Source: Candidatus Peribacteria bacterium
Lineage (GTDB): Bacteria; Patescibacteriota; Gracilibacteria; Peribacterales; Peribacteraceae
Length of the DNA: 44,424 nt
Direction of reading: 5' to 3'
Assembly (NCBI GenBank): GCA_023245765.1
Contig: JAHFJP010000006.1
Location: forward strand, 1 to 44,424
Below the pieces are notes generated by a model. It saw only the letters and a list, made by a program, of their open reading frames with translations, was not told the origin of the DNA and searched no databases. Every line of letters begins with the position of its first letter. Positions within the stretch are counted from its first letter, which is position 1. Below are positions 37,301-44,424 of the stretch, piece after piece. The position numbers and the translations under genes are program-made.

Positions 37301-39001
37301 ATGAAAACGATCTGCGCAAATCTCTGGTGCAAAGCGGCATTCGAGGTCAGTGAGGATGATCTTGCTTTCTACGACAGGATTTCACCGGTGATCGCGGGGA
37401 AGAAACACGCAATACCGCCCCCGTTGATCTGTGCGGACTGTCGCCAGCAACGCCGTCTTGCGTTCCGCAACGAACGCCATCTATACAAGCAAACGTGCAA
37501 TTTGTGCAAAAGCTCCATCATCTCCATCTACTCTTCCGACAAAGGGTACACAGTGTACTGCCCGCGCTGTTGGTGGAGTGATGCATGGGACGCACTCTCG
37601 TACGGCCGGCCTTTCGATTTTCAGCGACCGTTTTTTCCGCAATTTCAGGAATTGTTCCGTGTCGTTCCCAAGATGGCGGTGCTGACAATCGGACTGAACA
37701 TGAACAGCGACTACGTTCACGACGTCTACATGTCCAAAAACTGCTATCTCCTCTTCGACGGCGAACAGTGCCAGGACAGTTACTACGGCGAAGTCTTCGC
37801 CCGCATCCGCAATTGCTGCGACTTCTTCTACCTCAAGGATTCCGAGCTCTGCTACGACTGCGTTCACTGCCTCCACGGCTACAGCCTCGTGGGCTGTCGT
37901 TTCTGCAGCAACTGTTCGGAATCTTTCTTTCTCCTCGATTGCCGGGGTTGCCGGCATTGCATTGGTTGCGTCAATCTCGTGGAGAAGGAGTATCACATCT
38001 TCAATAAGCCACACACGAAAGAGGAGTATGAACGTTTTCTCTCATCGAGCGGAGTGCATACATGGACCGGGTACAAAAGCCTCCAGGAGCAAGCGTCAAA
38101 ATTTTCCCTGCTTCATCCCCGGCGCGCAGTCCGTGGAACGATGAATGAACATGTGCGGGGTGATAATCTTTCCAACTGCAAGGATGTCTTCGACTGCTTT
38201 GACTGCGATGATATGCGCGATTGCCGCCACTGCACCAATTGTCCGATGGGCGCGACAGATTGCTTTGACCTCGATGCGTGGGGTGACCGCCTGAATACCG
38301 CCTATGATTGTGCATACGCGGGAGCGGATTCTCGCGGGCTTGCCGGTTGCTGGTACGTCGGCAACTCTGCAAGCGATATTCTCCATTCCGCATACTGCCT
38401 CCAAGGAGGTGCGAACATGCTCGGCTGCGTGGGTATGCGGAAGAAAGAATTCTGCATATTGAATACGCAATACAGCAAAGAAGAATACGAAACACTGGCT
38501 CTTCGTATCGTTGAGCATATGAAGAAGACTGCAGAATGGTGCCAGTTCTTCCCCACAAATCTCTCGGCATTTGCGTATAACGAAACAGTGGCGCAACAGT
38601 ATTATCCAGTCACCGAAAAACAGGCATTGGAGCGCGGCTGGCGGTGGAAGCACGACATTGATGAAACCCCGAAAGCGGGAAAGGTGATCCCCGCAGCGAA
38701 ACTGCCGGATTCCATCGACGATATTCCGGACGACATTCTGAATTGGGCGATTACCTGTGAAAAAACAGGCAAGCCTTTCCGCATCATCAAACAAGAACTG
38801 GATTTCTATAAACAACTGCATCTCCCGGTCCCCCGATTGCATCAGGATGAACGACATCACCAGCGCATTACCTGGCGCAATCCCCGCAAGCTCTGGAATC
38901 GAAGATGCATGAAGTGCAGTAAAGGGATGCAGACGAGCTACGCCCCCGATCGTCCGGAGAAGATCTACTGCGAGGATTGCTACCTCAAAGAAGTGTATTA
39001 G
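37301..39001 (+). CDS. Giant Cys-rich zinc-ribbon protein, paralogue 2
   Basis: Protein of 566 aa, about 40 Cys, starting 6 nt after paralogue 1's stop and probably co-transcribed. Same order: 'CADCRQQRRLAFRNERHLYK' ribbon, 'IISIYSSDKGYTVYCPRCWW' (with an extra CxxC absent from paralogue 1), repeat block 1 ('DCRGCRHCIGCVNL', then 'HIFNKPHTKEEYER' near residue 230), repeat block 2 ('LGCVGMRKKEFCILNTQYSK' near 375), an 'EWCQFFPTNLSAFAYNE' region and terminal ribbons ('RRCMKCSKG', 'YCEDCYLKEVY'). The second block is more diverged ('NSASDILHSAYCLQGG'). Function unknown; metal or cofactor storage, redox or nucleic-acid contact are only possibilities. Confidence 0.85.
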   Translation: MKTICANLWCKAAFEVSEDDLAFYDRISPVIAGKKHAIPPPLICADCRQQRRLAFRNERHLYKQTCNLCKSSIISIYSSDKGYTVYCPRCWWSDAWDALSYGRPFDFQRPFFPQFQELFRVVPKMAVLTIGLNMNSDYVHDVYMSKNCYLLFDGEQCQDSYYGEVFARIRNCCDFFYLKDSELCYDCVHCLHGYSLVGCRFCSNCSESFFLLDCRGCRHCIGCVNLVEKEYHIFNKPHTKEEYERFLSSSGVHTWTGYKSLQEQASKFSLLHPRRAVRGTMNEHVRGDNLSNCKDVFDCFDCDDMRDCRHCTNCPMGATDCFDLDAWGDRLNTAYDCAYAGADSRGLAGCWYVGNSASDILHSAYCLQGGANMLGCVGMRKKEFCILNTQYSKEEYETLALRIVEHMKKTAEWCQFFPTNLSAFAYNETVAQQYYPVTEKQALERGWRWKHDIDETPKAGKVIPAAKLPDSIDDIPDDILNWAITCEKTGKPFRIIKQELDFYKQLHLPVPRLHQDERHHQRITWRNPRKLWNRRCMKCSKGMQTSYAPDRPEKIYCEDCYLKEVY

Positions 39002-39019
39002 TTCCTGTACGAGGAACCC

Positions 39020-39787
39020 CTACTCCCCCATCTTTCCCGCAAGATCGAACAAGAAGTGGAAGATTTGACTCAACTCCGCCTGCGTCATCTTCAATCCAAT
39101 TTGTGTTCCTTTGTAGCAAGCGAGGTAGACCGTATGACCGATCAGAAAGATATTCGTGGACCCATGCGTGACCAGTGATGATGAAGCGGAGATGTCTTTT
39201 CCGGAAAGCTTGCGTAGGCGCTCGGGAACAAGACCGCCGGTGACTTCGAATAGTTCAACGCTGACTTTCTGTTCGCGAAGATCCGTGAAGAAACCATCGA
39301 CGATCCTCTGCATCGCCGCATCGCTGAGCCATTCTTCAAACGTATTGGAACTGAGGAGTCGCACTTGGCGGACGTTCTCCTGCTTCACTGTATGGAGCAT
39401 GTCGCGGAAGAGAGCTTTGATTCCGGCGGTTCCTTCAAAGATCTGAAGTCGCGGGACGGCATCTTCGCTCCCGCGGAGTGAGCGCAGGGCATTGGCAATG
39501 ATCGGGAAGCGCTTTTGCAGATCAGAATAACTCTGGACGTGTTCTCCGACGTACGATTCCAGCGCTTCGAAGCTCTCGATGCCGAAACACTGGATGCCGT
39601 TGCGAGAATAGACTTTCACAAGCCCCTTCTCCGCAAGCTTCTTGAGGTGCTTGTACGCCGTCACGCGGTCGAGGTTGGACCGCCGCGCGATCACGGACGC
39701 CGGTTGGACTCCGATTTCCGCCAGAACCATGTAGAGCGCTGTCTCTTTGTCGTTAAAGCCGAGGGTGGAGAGGTACTCTTTGAGCAT
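39020..39787 (-). CDS. TrmB-family transcriptional regulator (module 2)
   Basis: Protein of 255 aa. Winged helix: 'LGFNDKETALYMVLAEIGVQ', 'SNLDRVTAYKHLKKLAEKGL'. A short linker precedes a C-terminal domain ('GTAGIKALFRDMLHTVKQEN', 'GSTNIFLIGHTVYLACYKGT') that lies in the same position as the effector domain of module 1. It is divergent from the third Cys-rich gene, with a perfect inverted repeat between them just downstream of its predicted transcription start, suggesting autorepression. The start at 39787 is chosen because the longer reading runs into that operator. Confidence 0.87.
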   Translation of the reverse strand: MLKEYLSTLGFNDKETALYMVLAEIGVQPASVIARRSNLDRVTAYKHLKKLAEKGLVKVYSRNGIQCFGIESFEALESYVGEHVQSYSDLQKRFPIIANALRSLRGSEDAVPRLQIFEGTAGIKALFRDMLHTVKQENVRQVRLLSSNTFEEWLSDAAMQRIVDGFFTDLREQKVSVELFEVTGGLVPERLRKLSGKDISASSSLVTHGSTNIFLIGHTVYLACYKGTQIGLKMTQAELSQIFHFLFDLAGKMGE

Positions 39788-39798
39788 CGGAATCCTGT

Positions 39799-39816
39799 TG
39801 TTCTTAAAGAAGAACA
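39799..39816. promoter_or_regulatory. Operator-like inverted repeat of module 2
   Basis: TGTTCTT-AAAG-AAGAACA (7-bp arms, 4-bp spacer) lies between the TrmB -10 (TACACT, 39829-39824 minus) and its start codon. An outer CTGTTGT / ACAACAG pair flanks it (39795 and 39832 region). Confidence 0.55.
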
Positions 39817-39883
39817 GTAGCTGAGTGTAGCACAACAGAATATGCTTTGCAGGCTATTTGTAGCCATTATTTCTGTTCAATTG

Positions 39884-41560
39884 ATGGAACGAAAATGCGC
39901 CAATTGCGGCAATGCCTTCCTCATCCACCAGGATGAGCAGGAATTCGTGAAGCGCATGGTCTTCGCCTTTGGCAAGAAGACCATCACTCCCCCGCTCCCC
40001 GTGCAGTGTCCAGACTGCCGACTGAAGAACCGGACGGTCTACCGCAACGAGCAGTACCTCTACAAAGTCCGCTCGGCATTTAGCGGCAAAGATATCGTCT
40101 CGATCATGAATGAAAAACCGCTCTGGGGTGAACCGTATGTGATCTACGATCAGAATGAATGGCGCAGTGATGCCTTCGATCCGCTGATCTACGGCCGGGA
40201 CTTCGATTTCAAGAAACCATTCTTCGAGCAGTTTGCGCAATTGCAGAAGGATGTACCGCGCATGGCGCTCATCACGCTTGCGAATGAAAACTCGGGCTTC
40301 TCCACGGGCACCGCATACTGCAAGAACTGCTATCTGATCAATTCGTCGGAGAACTGCGAGGATTGCTACTACGGCAAGCTCCTACAGAAGTGCAGCGACT
40401 CAATCGATTGCAGCTATCTCTACAATTCGCAGCTCTGCTACGAGTGCTTCTCGGTCTATGACTCCTACAACTGCCAGTGGCTCGCGTTCAGTACCAACTG
40501 CCGCGACTGCTACTTCTCCAGCAACCTGAGCGGCTGCAGCAACTGCTGCCTCTGCACAAACCTGAACCACAAGGAATATCACTTCATGAATAAGCCACTG
40601 GGCAAAGATGAATACGAGAAGCGCCTCTCCGAATTCCGCGGTTCCTTCGAGCGGATCGGGAAGATGAAAGAACTACGGAAGAAGATGATGCATTCGATGG
40701 TCCACAAGTACTCCAATATCGTAAACTGTCAGGACTGCACCGGAGACTACATTGAAAATTCCAAGAGCTGCAAAGACTGCTACGACGTCAACGAGAGCCA
40801 GGACTGCCGCTACGTGACGGTCGGCGTGAACGTAAAGGACATCTACGACTGCTCCAACATGTATCTGAAGCCGGAGCTCTGCTACATGACGCTCGGAACG
40901 ATCGAAGTGCACACGGTCGCCTTCTGCTTGTTCGTCTTCCACTCGCAGCGTCTCCTGTACTGCGACCACTGCTTCAACTGCTCAGATTGTTTCGCGTGTA
41001 ACGGACTGACGCGCAAGAAGTTCTGCATCTTCAACAAGCAGTACACGAAAGAACAGTACGAAGAACTGGTGCCGAAGATCATCGCGCAGATGGAGAAGAA
41101 CGGCGAATGGGGTCAGTACCTTCCGGCCAAGTACTCCCCCTTCGGCTACAACGAATCCCTCGCATCCGAGTACTTCCCGTTATCCGAAGCAGAAGCTAAA
41201 AAGCAGGGTTTCCACTGGCGCGATAAAGATGCACGGGATTACAAGCCGCAGACCTACACACTCCCCGATCGTATCGATCAGGTCCCCGATTCTGTGACGC
41301 AAGAAATCCTGGCCTGTGCCACATGCACCAAGAACTACCGTGTCATCCCGCAGGAACTCAGCTACTACCGCAAACACATTCTCCCCGTCCCGCATCACTG
41401 CCCCGATTGTCGACATGCGGAGCGGATGAAGTTGAGGAATCCGCGGAAGCTCTGGAAGCGCGAGTGTGCGAAGTGCAAAAGAGAACTGCAGTCGACATAC
41501 GCTCCAGACCGACCGGAAGTGATTGCATGTGAGGAGTGTTATCTTAAAGAAGTCTACTAA
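39884..41560 (+). CDS. Giant Cys-rich zinc-ribbon protein, paralogue 3
   Basis: Protein of 558 aa, about 41 Cys. N-terminal ribbon 'MERKCANCGNAF' and 'CPDCRLKNRTVYRNEQYLYK'; 'IYGRDFDFKKPFFEQFAQLQ'; repeat block 1 ('NCEDCYYGKLLQKCSDSIDC') closing with 'HFMNKPLGKDEYEKRL' near residue 230; block 2 ('YCDHCFNCSDCFACNGLTRK') closing with 'FCIFNKQYTKEQYEEL' near 380; and terminal ribbons ('RECAKCKREL', 'CEECYLKEVY'). An in-frame ATG at 39842 adds 14 residues, but both paralogues start just before the first ribbon, so 39884 is used. It is divergent from TrmB 2. The next gene's ATG overlaps its stop (TAATG). Confidence 0.85.
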   Translation: MERKCANCGNAFLIHQDEQEFVKRMVFAFGKKTITPPLPVQCPDCRLKNRTVYRNEQYLYKVRSAFSGKDIVSIMNEKPLWGEPYVIYDQNEWRSDAFDPLIYGRDFDFKKPFFEQFAQLQKDVPRMALITLANENSGFSTGTAYCKNCYLINSSENCEDCYYGKLLQKCSDSIDCSYLYNSQLCYECFSVYDSYNCQWLAFSTNCRDCYFSSNLSGCSNCCLCTNLNHKEYHFMNKPLGKDEYEKRLSEFRGSFERIGKMKELRKKMMHSMVHKYSNIVNCQDCTGDYIENSKSCKDCYDVNESQDCRYVTVGVNVKDIYDCSNMYLKPELCYMTLGTIEVHTVAFCLFVFHSQRLLYCDHCFNCSDCFACNGLTRKKFCIFNKQYTKEQYEELVPKIIAQMEKNGEWGQYLPAKYSPFGYNESLASEYFPLSEAEAKKQGFHWRDKDARDYKPQTYTLPDRIDQVPDSVTQEILACATCTKNYRVIPQELSYYRKHILPVPHHCPDCRHAERMKLRNPRKLWKRECAKCKRELQSTYAPDRPEVIACEECYLKEVY

Positions 41561-42027
41561 TGAGTCTCGAAACTTCAGATTCAGGCTCGTCGATGACCCG
41601 AAGAACTGCCATCAGAACCGGTCTTGGTCTTGCAGGGCTTGCCTCTCTAAGCATGTGCATATGGAGTTGCGCAACCGACCCTGAAACGCCCGCAACCCGC
41701 GAAATGCGGAGGAGAGTGACTGAACACTATGATCGGACAACGAAAGGAGTGAATGACGTTGAAGTGAATTTTTTCATTGTTCCACGCAGGTTCCTCACTC
41801 CGGATTTTCGCGAAGTTGTTATCAAGAAAGCCGTAGAAGGCCTGGATAGACATTGCCGTGAAGGTTTTGAGCAATCGTTCGAACAGCGTGCGCGAAGAGT
41901 ATTGCTTGGAGAACCGGATAACATCGAAGACTACAAGCGTTTCGTCACTGAAAACTCAGTGAACACGGAAATTATTTTGGAATTGGAGCGGCGAGGAGTG
42001 AAAATTTTTGAATTGCAAAGACCCTGA
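41560..42027 (+). CDS. Hypothetical protein with a putative Tat signal
   Basis: Protein of 155 aa. The N-terminus 'SSMTRRTAIRTGLGLAGLAS' has a twin-arginine motif followed by a hydrophobic stretch and 'IWSCATD', which may be a lipobox, suggesting Tat export in a folded, perhaps cofactor-bound form. The mature part is unrecognised ('EVNFFIVPRRFLTPDFREVV', 'RHCREGFEQSFEQRARRVLL'). It is AT-richer than its neighbours. Its start overlaps the stop of Cys-rich paralogue 3 by one base, implying coupling. Its stop codon lies inside a dispersed repeat at 42021, so the C-terminus may have been altered by that insertion. An internal start at 41593 is possible. Confidence 0.65.
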   Translation: MSLETSDSGSSMTRRTAIRTGLGLAGLASLSMCIWSCATDPETPATREMRRRVTEHYDRTTKGVNDVEVNFFIVPRRFLTPDFREVVIKKAVEGLDRHCREGFEQSFEQRARRVLLGEPDNIEDYKRFVTENSVNTEIILELERRGVKIFELQRP

Positions 42028-42041
42028 GCGGAGCGAAGGGT
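42021..42041. repeat. CCCTGAGCG/CGAAGGG repeat, copy 2
   Basis: ACCCTGAGCG, G, AGCGAAGGGT; it carries the stop codon of the upstream gene (42025-42027) and is followed by an A-run. It may act as a weak terminator. Confidence 0.7.
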
Positions 42042-42063
42042 CACTCATTAAAAAAAAGTCTCT

Positions 42064-42090
42064 GTCATGCTGAGCGAAGCGAAGCATCAC
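42064..42090. repeat. Related GAGCGAAGCGAAG repeat
   Basis: GTCATGCTGAGCG...CGAAGCATCAC, a close relative of the preceding element, placed 23 nt after it, between the convergent genes. Confidence 0.7.
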
Positions 42091-42122
42091 TTCACCACGA
42101 AGGCTGTCTGTCCGCTCGATGT

Positions 42123-42878
42123 TCACTTCTTTTCAGGATTCGGAAGCAGGTCCCACATCATCTTCCACCACGTGCGGTAACTCTCCGCGAGACGGGGGCT
42201 GACCATGACGAAGACCGTGAGATCGTCTTCGAGCTTGCCGAAGCCGAGACCGGTGAATGTGACCACGTGATCGCCGAAGACTTCGATAGCCGATTCGCTC
42301 GTGTACTTCTTCGGCGCGAACTTATAGGGCTTCCCTACCAGCTTCGGGACGTGCGGAACCTTGGTCTGCACTTCCCAGTCGAAGATATGATGGAATTTCA
42401 TTTTCTTCTTTTTCGCTTCGGCCAGAAACCACTGAATGAAGGTTTCAAGCCGCGGATCGAACCACCCGCCCTTCGCTCCGAATTCATACATGTCTTCGCC
42501 GACCTTCAGGGCTTCCCGGAGGAAGTTCTTCATCCCCTCCAATCCTTTGTAGATATAGGCGCGTTGCGGGGCTCGATGAGAACGGTAGGTAGAGAGTAAT
42601 TGCGGCATCGCGGACGTGAGCTTCAACTCCTTCTCTTTGACGAATTCCATCAGCTTTCCCGGAGCGACGGCCTCGTAGACAGTCTCACCCTGCTGAAAGA
42701 CTTCGTAGACCAATCCCTTCTCAATCAGACGATGCACCGCGTCGTATGTATTGCGCCGATGAATTTTTGCACGGAGGGAAATTGTCGAAACACCTGAGCC
42801 ACCGTACGTGATCAGAGCCTGATACACCCGCGCTTCGTTCACACTCAAGCCGAGATCCTGAAAGAGTTCGAGGGCCAT
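42123..42878 (-). CDS. TrmB-family transcriptional regulator (module 3)
   Basis: Protein of 251 aa. Winged helix: 'LGLSVNEARVYQALITYGGS', 'AKIHRRNTYDAVHRLIEKGL'. A coiled linker and a C-terminal domain follow ('GLEGMKNFLREALKVGEDMY', 'ESAIEVFGDHVVTFTGLGFG'), in the same order as in modules 1 and 2. It is divergent from the sodium:solute symporter, so that gene is its likely target. The start at 42878 is supported by TATACT ending 6 nt upstream. A GC-rich inverted repeat lies just beyond that box. Confidence 0.87.
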   Translation of the reverse strand: MALELFQDLGLSVNEARVYQALITYGGSGVSTISLRAKIHRRNTYDAVHRLIEKGLVYEVFQQGETVYEAVAPGKLMEFVKEKELKLTSAMPQLLSTYRSHRAPQRAYIYKGLEGMKNFLREALKVGEDMYEFGAKGGWFDPRLETFIQWFLAEAKKKKMKFHHIFDWEVQTKVPHVPKLVGKPYKFAPKKYTSESAIEVFGDHVVTFTGLGFGKLEDDLTVFVMVSPRLAESYRTWWKMMWDLLPNPEKK

Positions 42879-42884
42879 TGAAGC

Positions 42885-42890
42885 AGTATA
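42885..42890 (-). promoter_or_regulatory. -10 box of TrmB 3
   Basis: TATACT on the minus strand ends 6 nt before the start codon; predicted leaderless. Confidence 0.45.
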
Positions 42891-42897
42891 GCACGCA

Positions 42898-42917
42898 GTG
42901 GTGGCGACTGCCACCAC
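42898..42917. promoter_or_regulatory. Operator-like inverted repeat of module 3
   Basis: GTGGTGGC-GACT-GCCACCAC (8-bp arms, 4-bp spacer) sits between the -10 and -35 positions of the TrmB 3 promoter. Outer GCAC/GTGC bases extend the symmetry. Same arm and spacer geometry as the module 2 operator, with a different sequence. Confidence 0.55.
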
Positions 42918-42954
42918 GAGTGCATCTTCCCAATTCTCGTAGAAAGTCTTAAAA

Positions 42955-42982
42955 TTGACTTCTTCTTATTTTATTATATTAT
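42955..42982 (+). promoter_or_regulatory. Candidate promoter of the symporter gene
   Basis: TTGACT (42955-42960), 16 bp, TATTAT (42977-42982), directly abutting ATG 42983. Transcription would then start slightly inside the gene, so another overlapping box (TATTAT at 42972) may be the real one. There is no Shine-Dalgarno. Confidence 0.35.
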
Positions 42983-44424
42983 ATGAATTCTCTCGTCACT
43001 CTCTCACCAGGCGCTACCTATCTCCTTCTCTTAGGTTTTGGCCTTGTGATGCTTGCAGCAACGTACCTCTTCGCGTGGTGGCAGAACAGAACGTCCGTTG
43101 AGAATTTCCTCATCGGCGAACGGAAAGTCGGTTGGTTCTTTGGAGGCTCTAGCATTGCTGCATCCTGGATCTGGGCGCCGGCCGTCTTCGTGTCGACACT
43201 GTTTGCCTACCAGCACGGACTTGCGGGACTTTTCTGGTTCACGGTGCCGAACATCGCCGCGCTGGCCATCTTCGCGATCCTCGCTCCCCGGATCCGGGAG
43301 AGGATGCCCTACGGATACACACTTCCCCAGTGGATCGGTTTCAAGTTGCAGAGCAAAAAGGTGCACACGCTGTATCTCTTCCCGTTCTTCTTCTACCAAT
43401 TGATGTCGATCACGGTACAGCTCTACGCGGGCGGCAACGTCCTGGCGCTTCTCCTCGGCATTCCTGTGTATCAAGCGACCGCGGTGGTGACCATCGCAAT
43501 TCTCGGTGCCATTCCGCTGATCTACACGCTCGTTTCCGGTTTCGAATCGTCCATCATCACGGACTTCCTGCAATTGGCGCTCATCATTATTGCGTTACTC
43601 ATCCTCATTCCCTGGGCTATCGCAACCGCCGGAATCGAGAGTGTTCACGCGGGGCTTGCAGGCATATCGGGCAGTACGAACGTGCTCGATCCGTCGATCG
43701 CTTTCTCCCTCGGCATCGTTACCTCCATCGGACTCATCGCGGGATCGGTCTCTGATCAGCAGTACTGGCAGCGTGGGTTCGCCATCAAGAAAGGTGACCT
43801 GCGCAAAGCGTTCATCTTCGGAGCCTTGGCATTCGGTCTCGTGCCGATTCTCCTCGGGATTCTCGGTTTCATCGGAGCTGACCCAAAGATTGCCGCTGCC
43901 GTTCCTCCCGGCGTCGATGCTTCTCTGATTGGCGTCGTTGTCGTGAGTCGGTTGCTGCCACTCTGGACCGTATTCTTCTTCGTGATCATGCTCCTCTGCG
44001 CTTTGAGCTCGACACTGGATTCGGGCATGAATGCAGCGGCGAGTCTGTACGCCACGGATGTCATGAAATACACCGAGAAAGAACATGATTTGATGCTGAG
44101 ATATGAGAAAGGTGAACCGCTCTCGGATGCGGAGAAATTGGCCAAGTATCACCTGGATATGCGGCGTCTGAGGGGATCACGCGCAACAATGATCTGGCTC
44201 ACGATCGCAGGATTCCTTGTAGCGCTTGCAGTCATCTACATTCCCCACTTCGGTCTGCAGCAGCTCTGGTGGGTCTTTAACACTGTCGCCGCGTGCGTGA
44301 TGGTTCCGACCATCCTGAGTCTTTATTGGGAACGACTGAGCGCGGAGGGCGTTTTCTGGGGAGTGATCATCGCCTTCTTCGTTGGCCTGCCGATGTTCAT
44401 CTATAGCAATATCGTCGATAAGCC
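42983..44424 (+). CDS. Sodium:solute symporter (SSS family), partial
   Basis: At least 480 codons, cut by the window end. Many membrane helices; the N-terminal core reads 'FLIGERKVGWFFGGSSIAAS' then 'WIWAPAVFVSTLFAYQHGLA' and 'GLFWFTVPNIAALAIFAI', the SSS pattern nearest to the urea/DUR3-like and related subgroup. Further on come 'LVSGFESSIITDFLQLALII', 'GSVSDQQYWQRGFAIKKGDL' and 'MLLCALSSTLDSGMNAAASL', where the Ser/Thr-Leu-Asp-Ser segment corresponds to a sodium-site helix. It imports a small solute with Na+. The substrate is not certain. It is divergent from TrmB 3 and probably controlled by it. Confidence 0.9.
   Translation, partial: MNSLVTLSPGATYLLLLGFGLVMLAATYLFAWWQNRTSVENFLIGERKVGWFFGGSSIAASWIWAPAVFVSTLFAYQHGLAGLFWFTVPNIAALAIFAILAPRIRERMPYGYTLPQWIGFKLQSKKVHTLYLFPFFFYQLMSITVQLYAGGNVLALLLGIPVYQATAVVTIAILGAIPLIYTLVSGFESSIITDFLQLALIIIALLILIPWAIATAGIESVHAGLAGISGSTNVLDPSIAFSLGIVTSIGLIAGSVSDQQYWQRGFAIKKGDLRKAFIFGALAFGLVPILLGILGFIGADPKIAAAVPPGVDASLIGVVVVSRLLPLWTVFFFVIMLLCALSSTLDSGMNAAASLYATDVMKYTEKEHDLMLRYEKGEPLSDAEKLAKYHLDMRRLRGSRATMIWLTIAGFLVALAVIYIPHFGLQQLWWVFNTVAACVMVPTILSLYWERLSAEGVFWGVIIAFFVGLPMFIYSNIVDK

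Overview
The window looks like a chromosome segment of a Candidate Phyla Radiation-type bacterium, most plausibly in or near Peregrinibacteria/Peribacteria. This placement is an inference from protein character and from the family of very cysteine-rich zinc-ribbon proteins, not from a marker phylogeny. TGA is used as an ordinary stop throughout, so the standard bacterial code applies. By eye most of the DNA is moderately GC-rich, with AT-richer islands at about 4.0-5.8 kb, 31.7-32.2 kb and 41.6-42.0 kb.

Region by region. (1) 0-4 kb holds ribosomal protein S1, a STAS-domain protein, a HIT-family protein, small membrane proteins, YidD and tRNA-Gly(TCC). (2) 4-5.8 kb is an AT-richer stretch beside the tRNA, with two orphan genes and partial copies of the tRNA 3' end. 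(3) 5.8-10.6 kb has an ATP-grasp ligase, a beta-lactamase-fold serine hydrolase, an ABC-F ATPase, a cold-shock protein and a tiny zinc-binding protein. (4) 10.6-16.2 kb holds an overlapping proB-proC-proA operon, mgtE, aroK and type 1 isopentenyl-diphosphate isomerase. (5) 16.2-24.9 kb is an isoprenoid locus: undecaprenyl diphosphate synthase, mevalonate kinase, a mevalonate-diphosphate/phosphate decarboxylase, HMG-CoA reductase, an unknown gene, archaeal-type HMG-CoA synthase, archaeal-type thiolase, and a fusion of a DUF35-type OB fold with a guanylate-kinase-like P-loop domain. No conventional phosphomevalonate kinase is present. (6) 25-32.2 kb is mixed: ATP-dependent PEP carboxykinase, a YgjP-like metallopeptidase, Maf, TrpS, an RluA-type pseudouridine synthase and several unknown exported or cytosolic proteins. 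(7) 32.2-44.4 kb contains three successive modules, each a TrmB-family regulator facing away from its probable target: a NitT/TauT-type ABC transporter followed by two giant Cys-rich proteins; a third Cys-rich paralogue followed by a putative Tat-exported protein; and a sodium:solute symporter that runs off the window end.

Two signals cut across the window. First, many starts have a TANNNT-type -10 box ending only 6-9 nt before the start codon, usually with no Shine-Dalgarno sequence. This predicts widespread leaderless transcription and decides several start sites. Second, several families of short palindromic repeats occur between genes and also in frame inside conserved genes (rpsA, proB, proA, mevalonate kinase, and the junction of the OB-kinase fusion).

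The most novel candidates are the OB-fold/P-loop kinase fusion in a mevalonate locus missing one kinase, and the three-module TrmB/Cys-rich-protein/transporter region.
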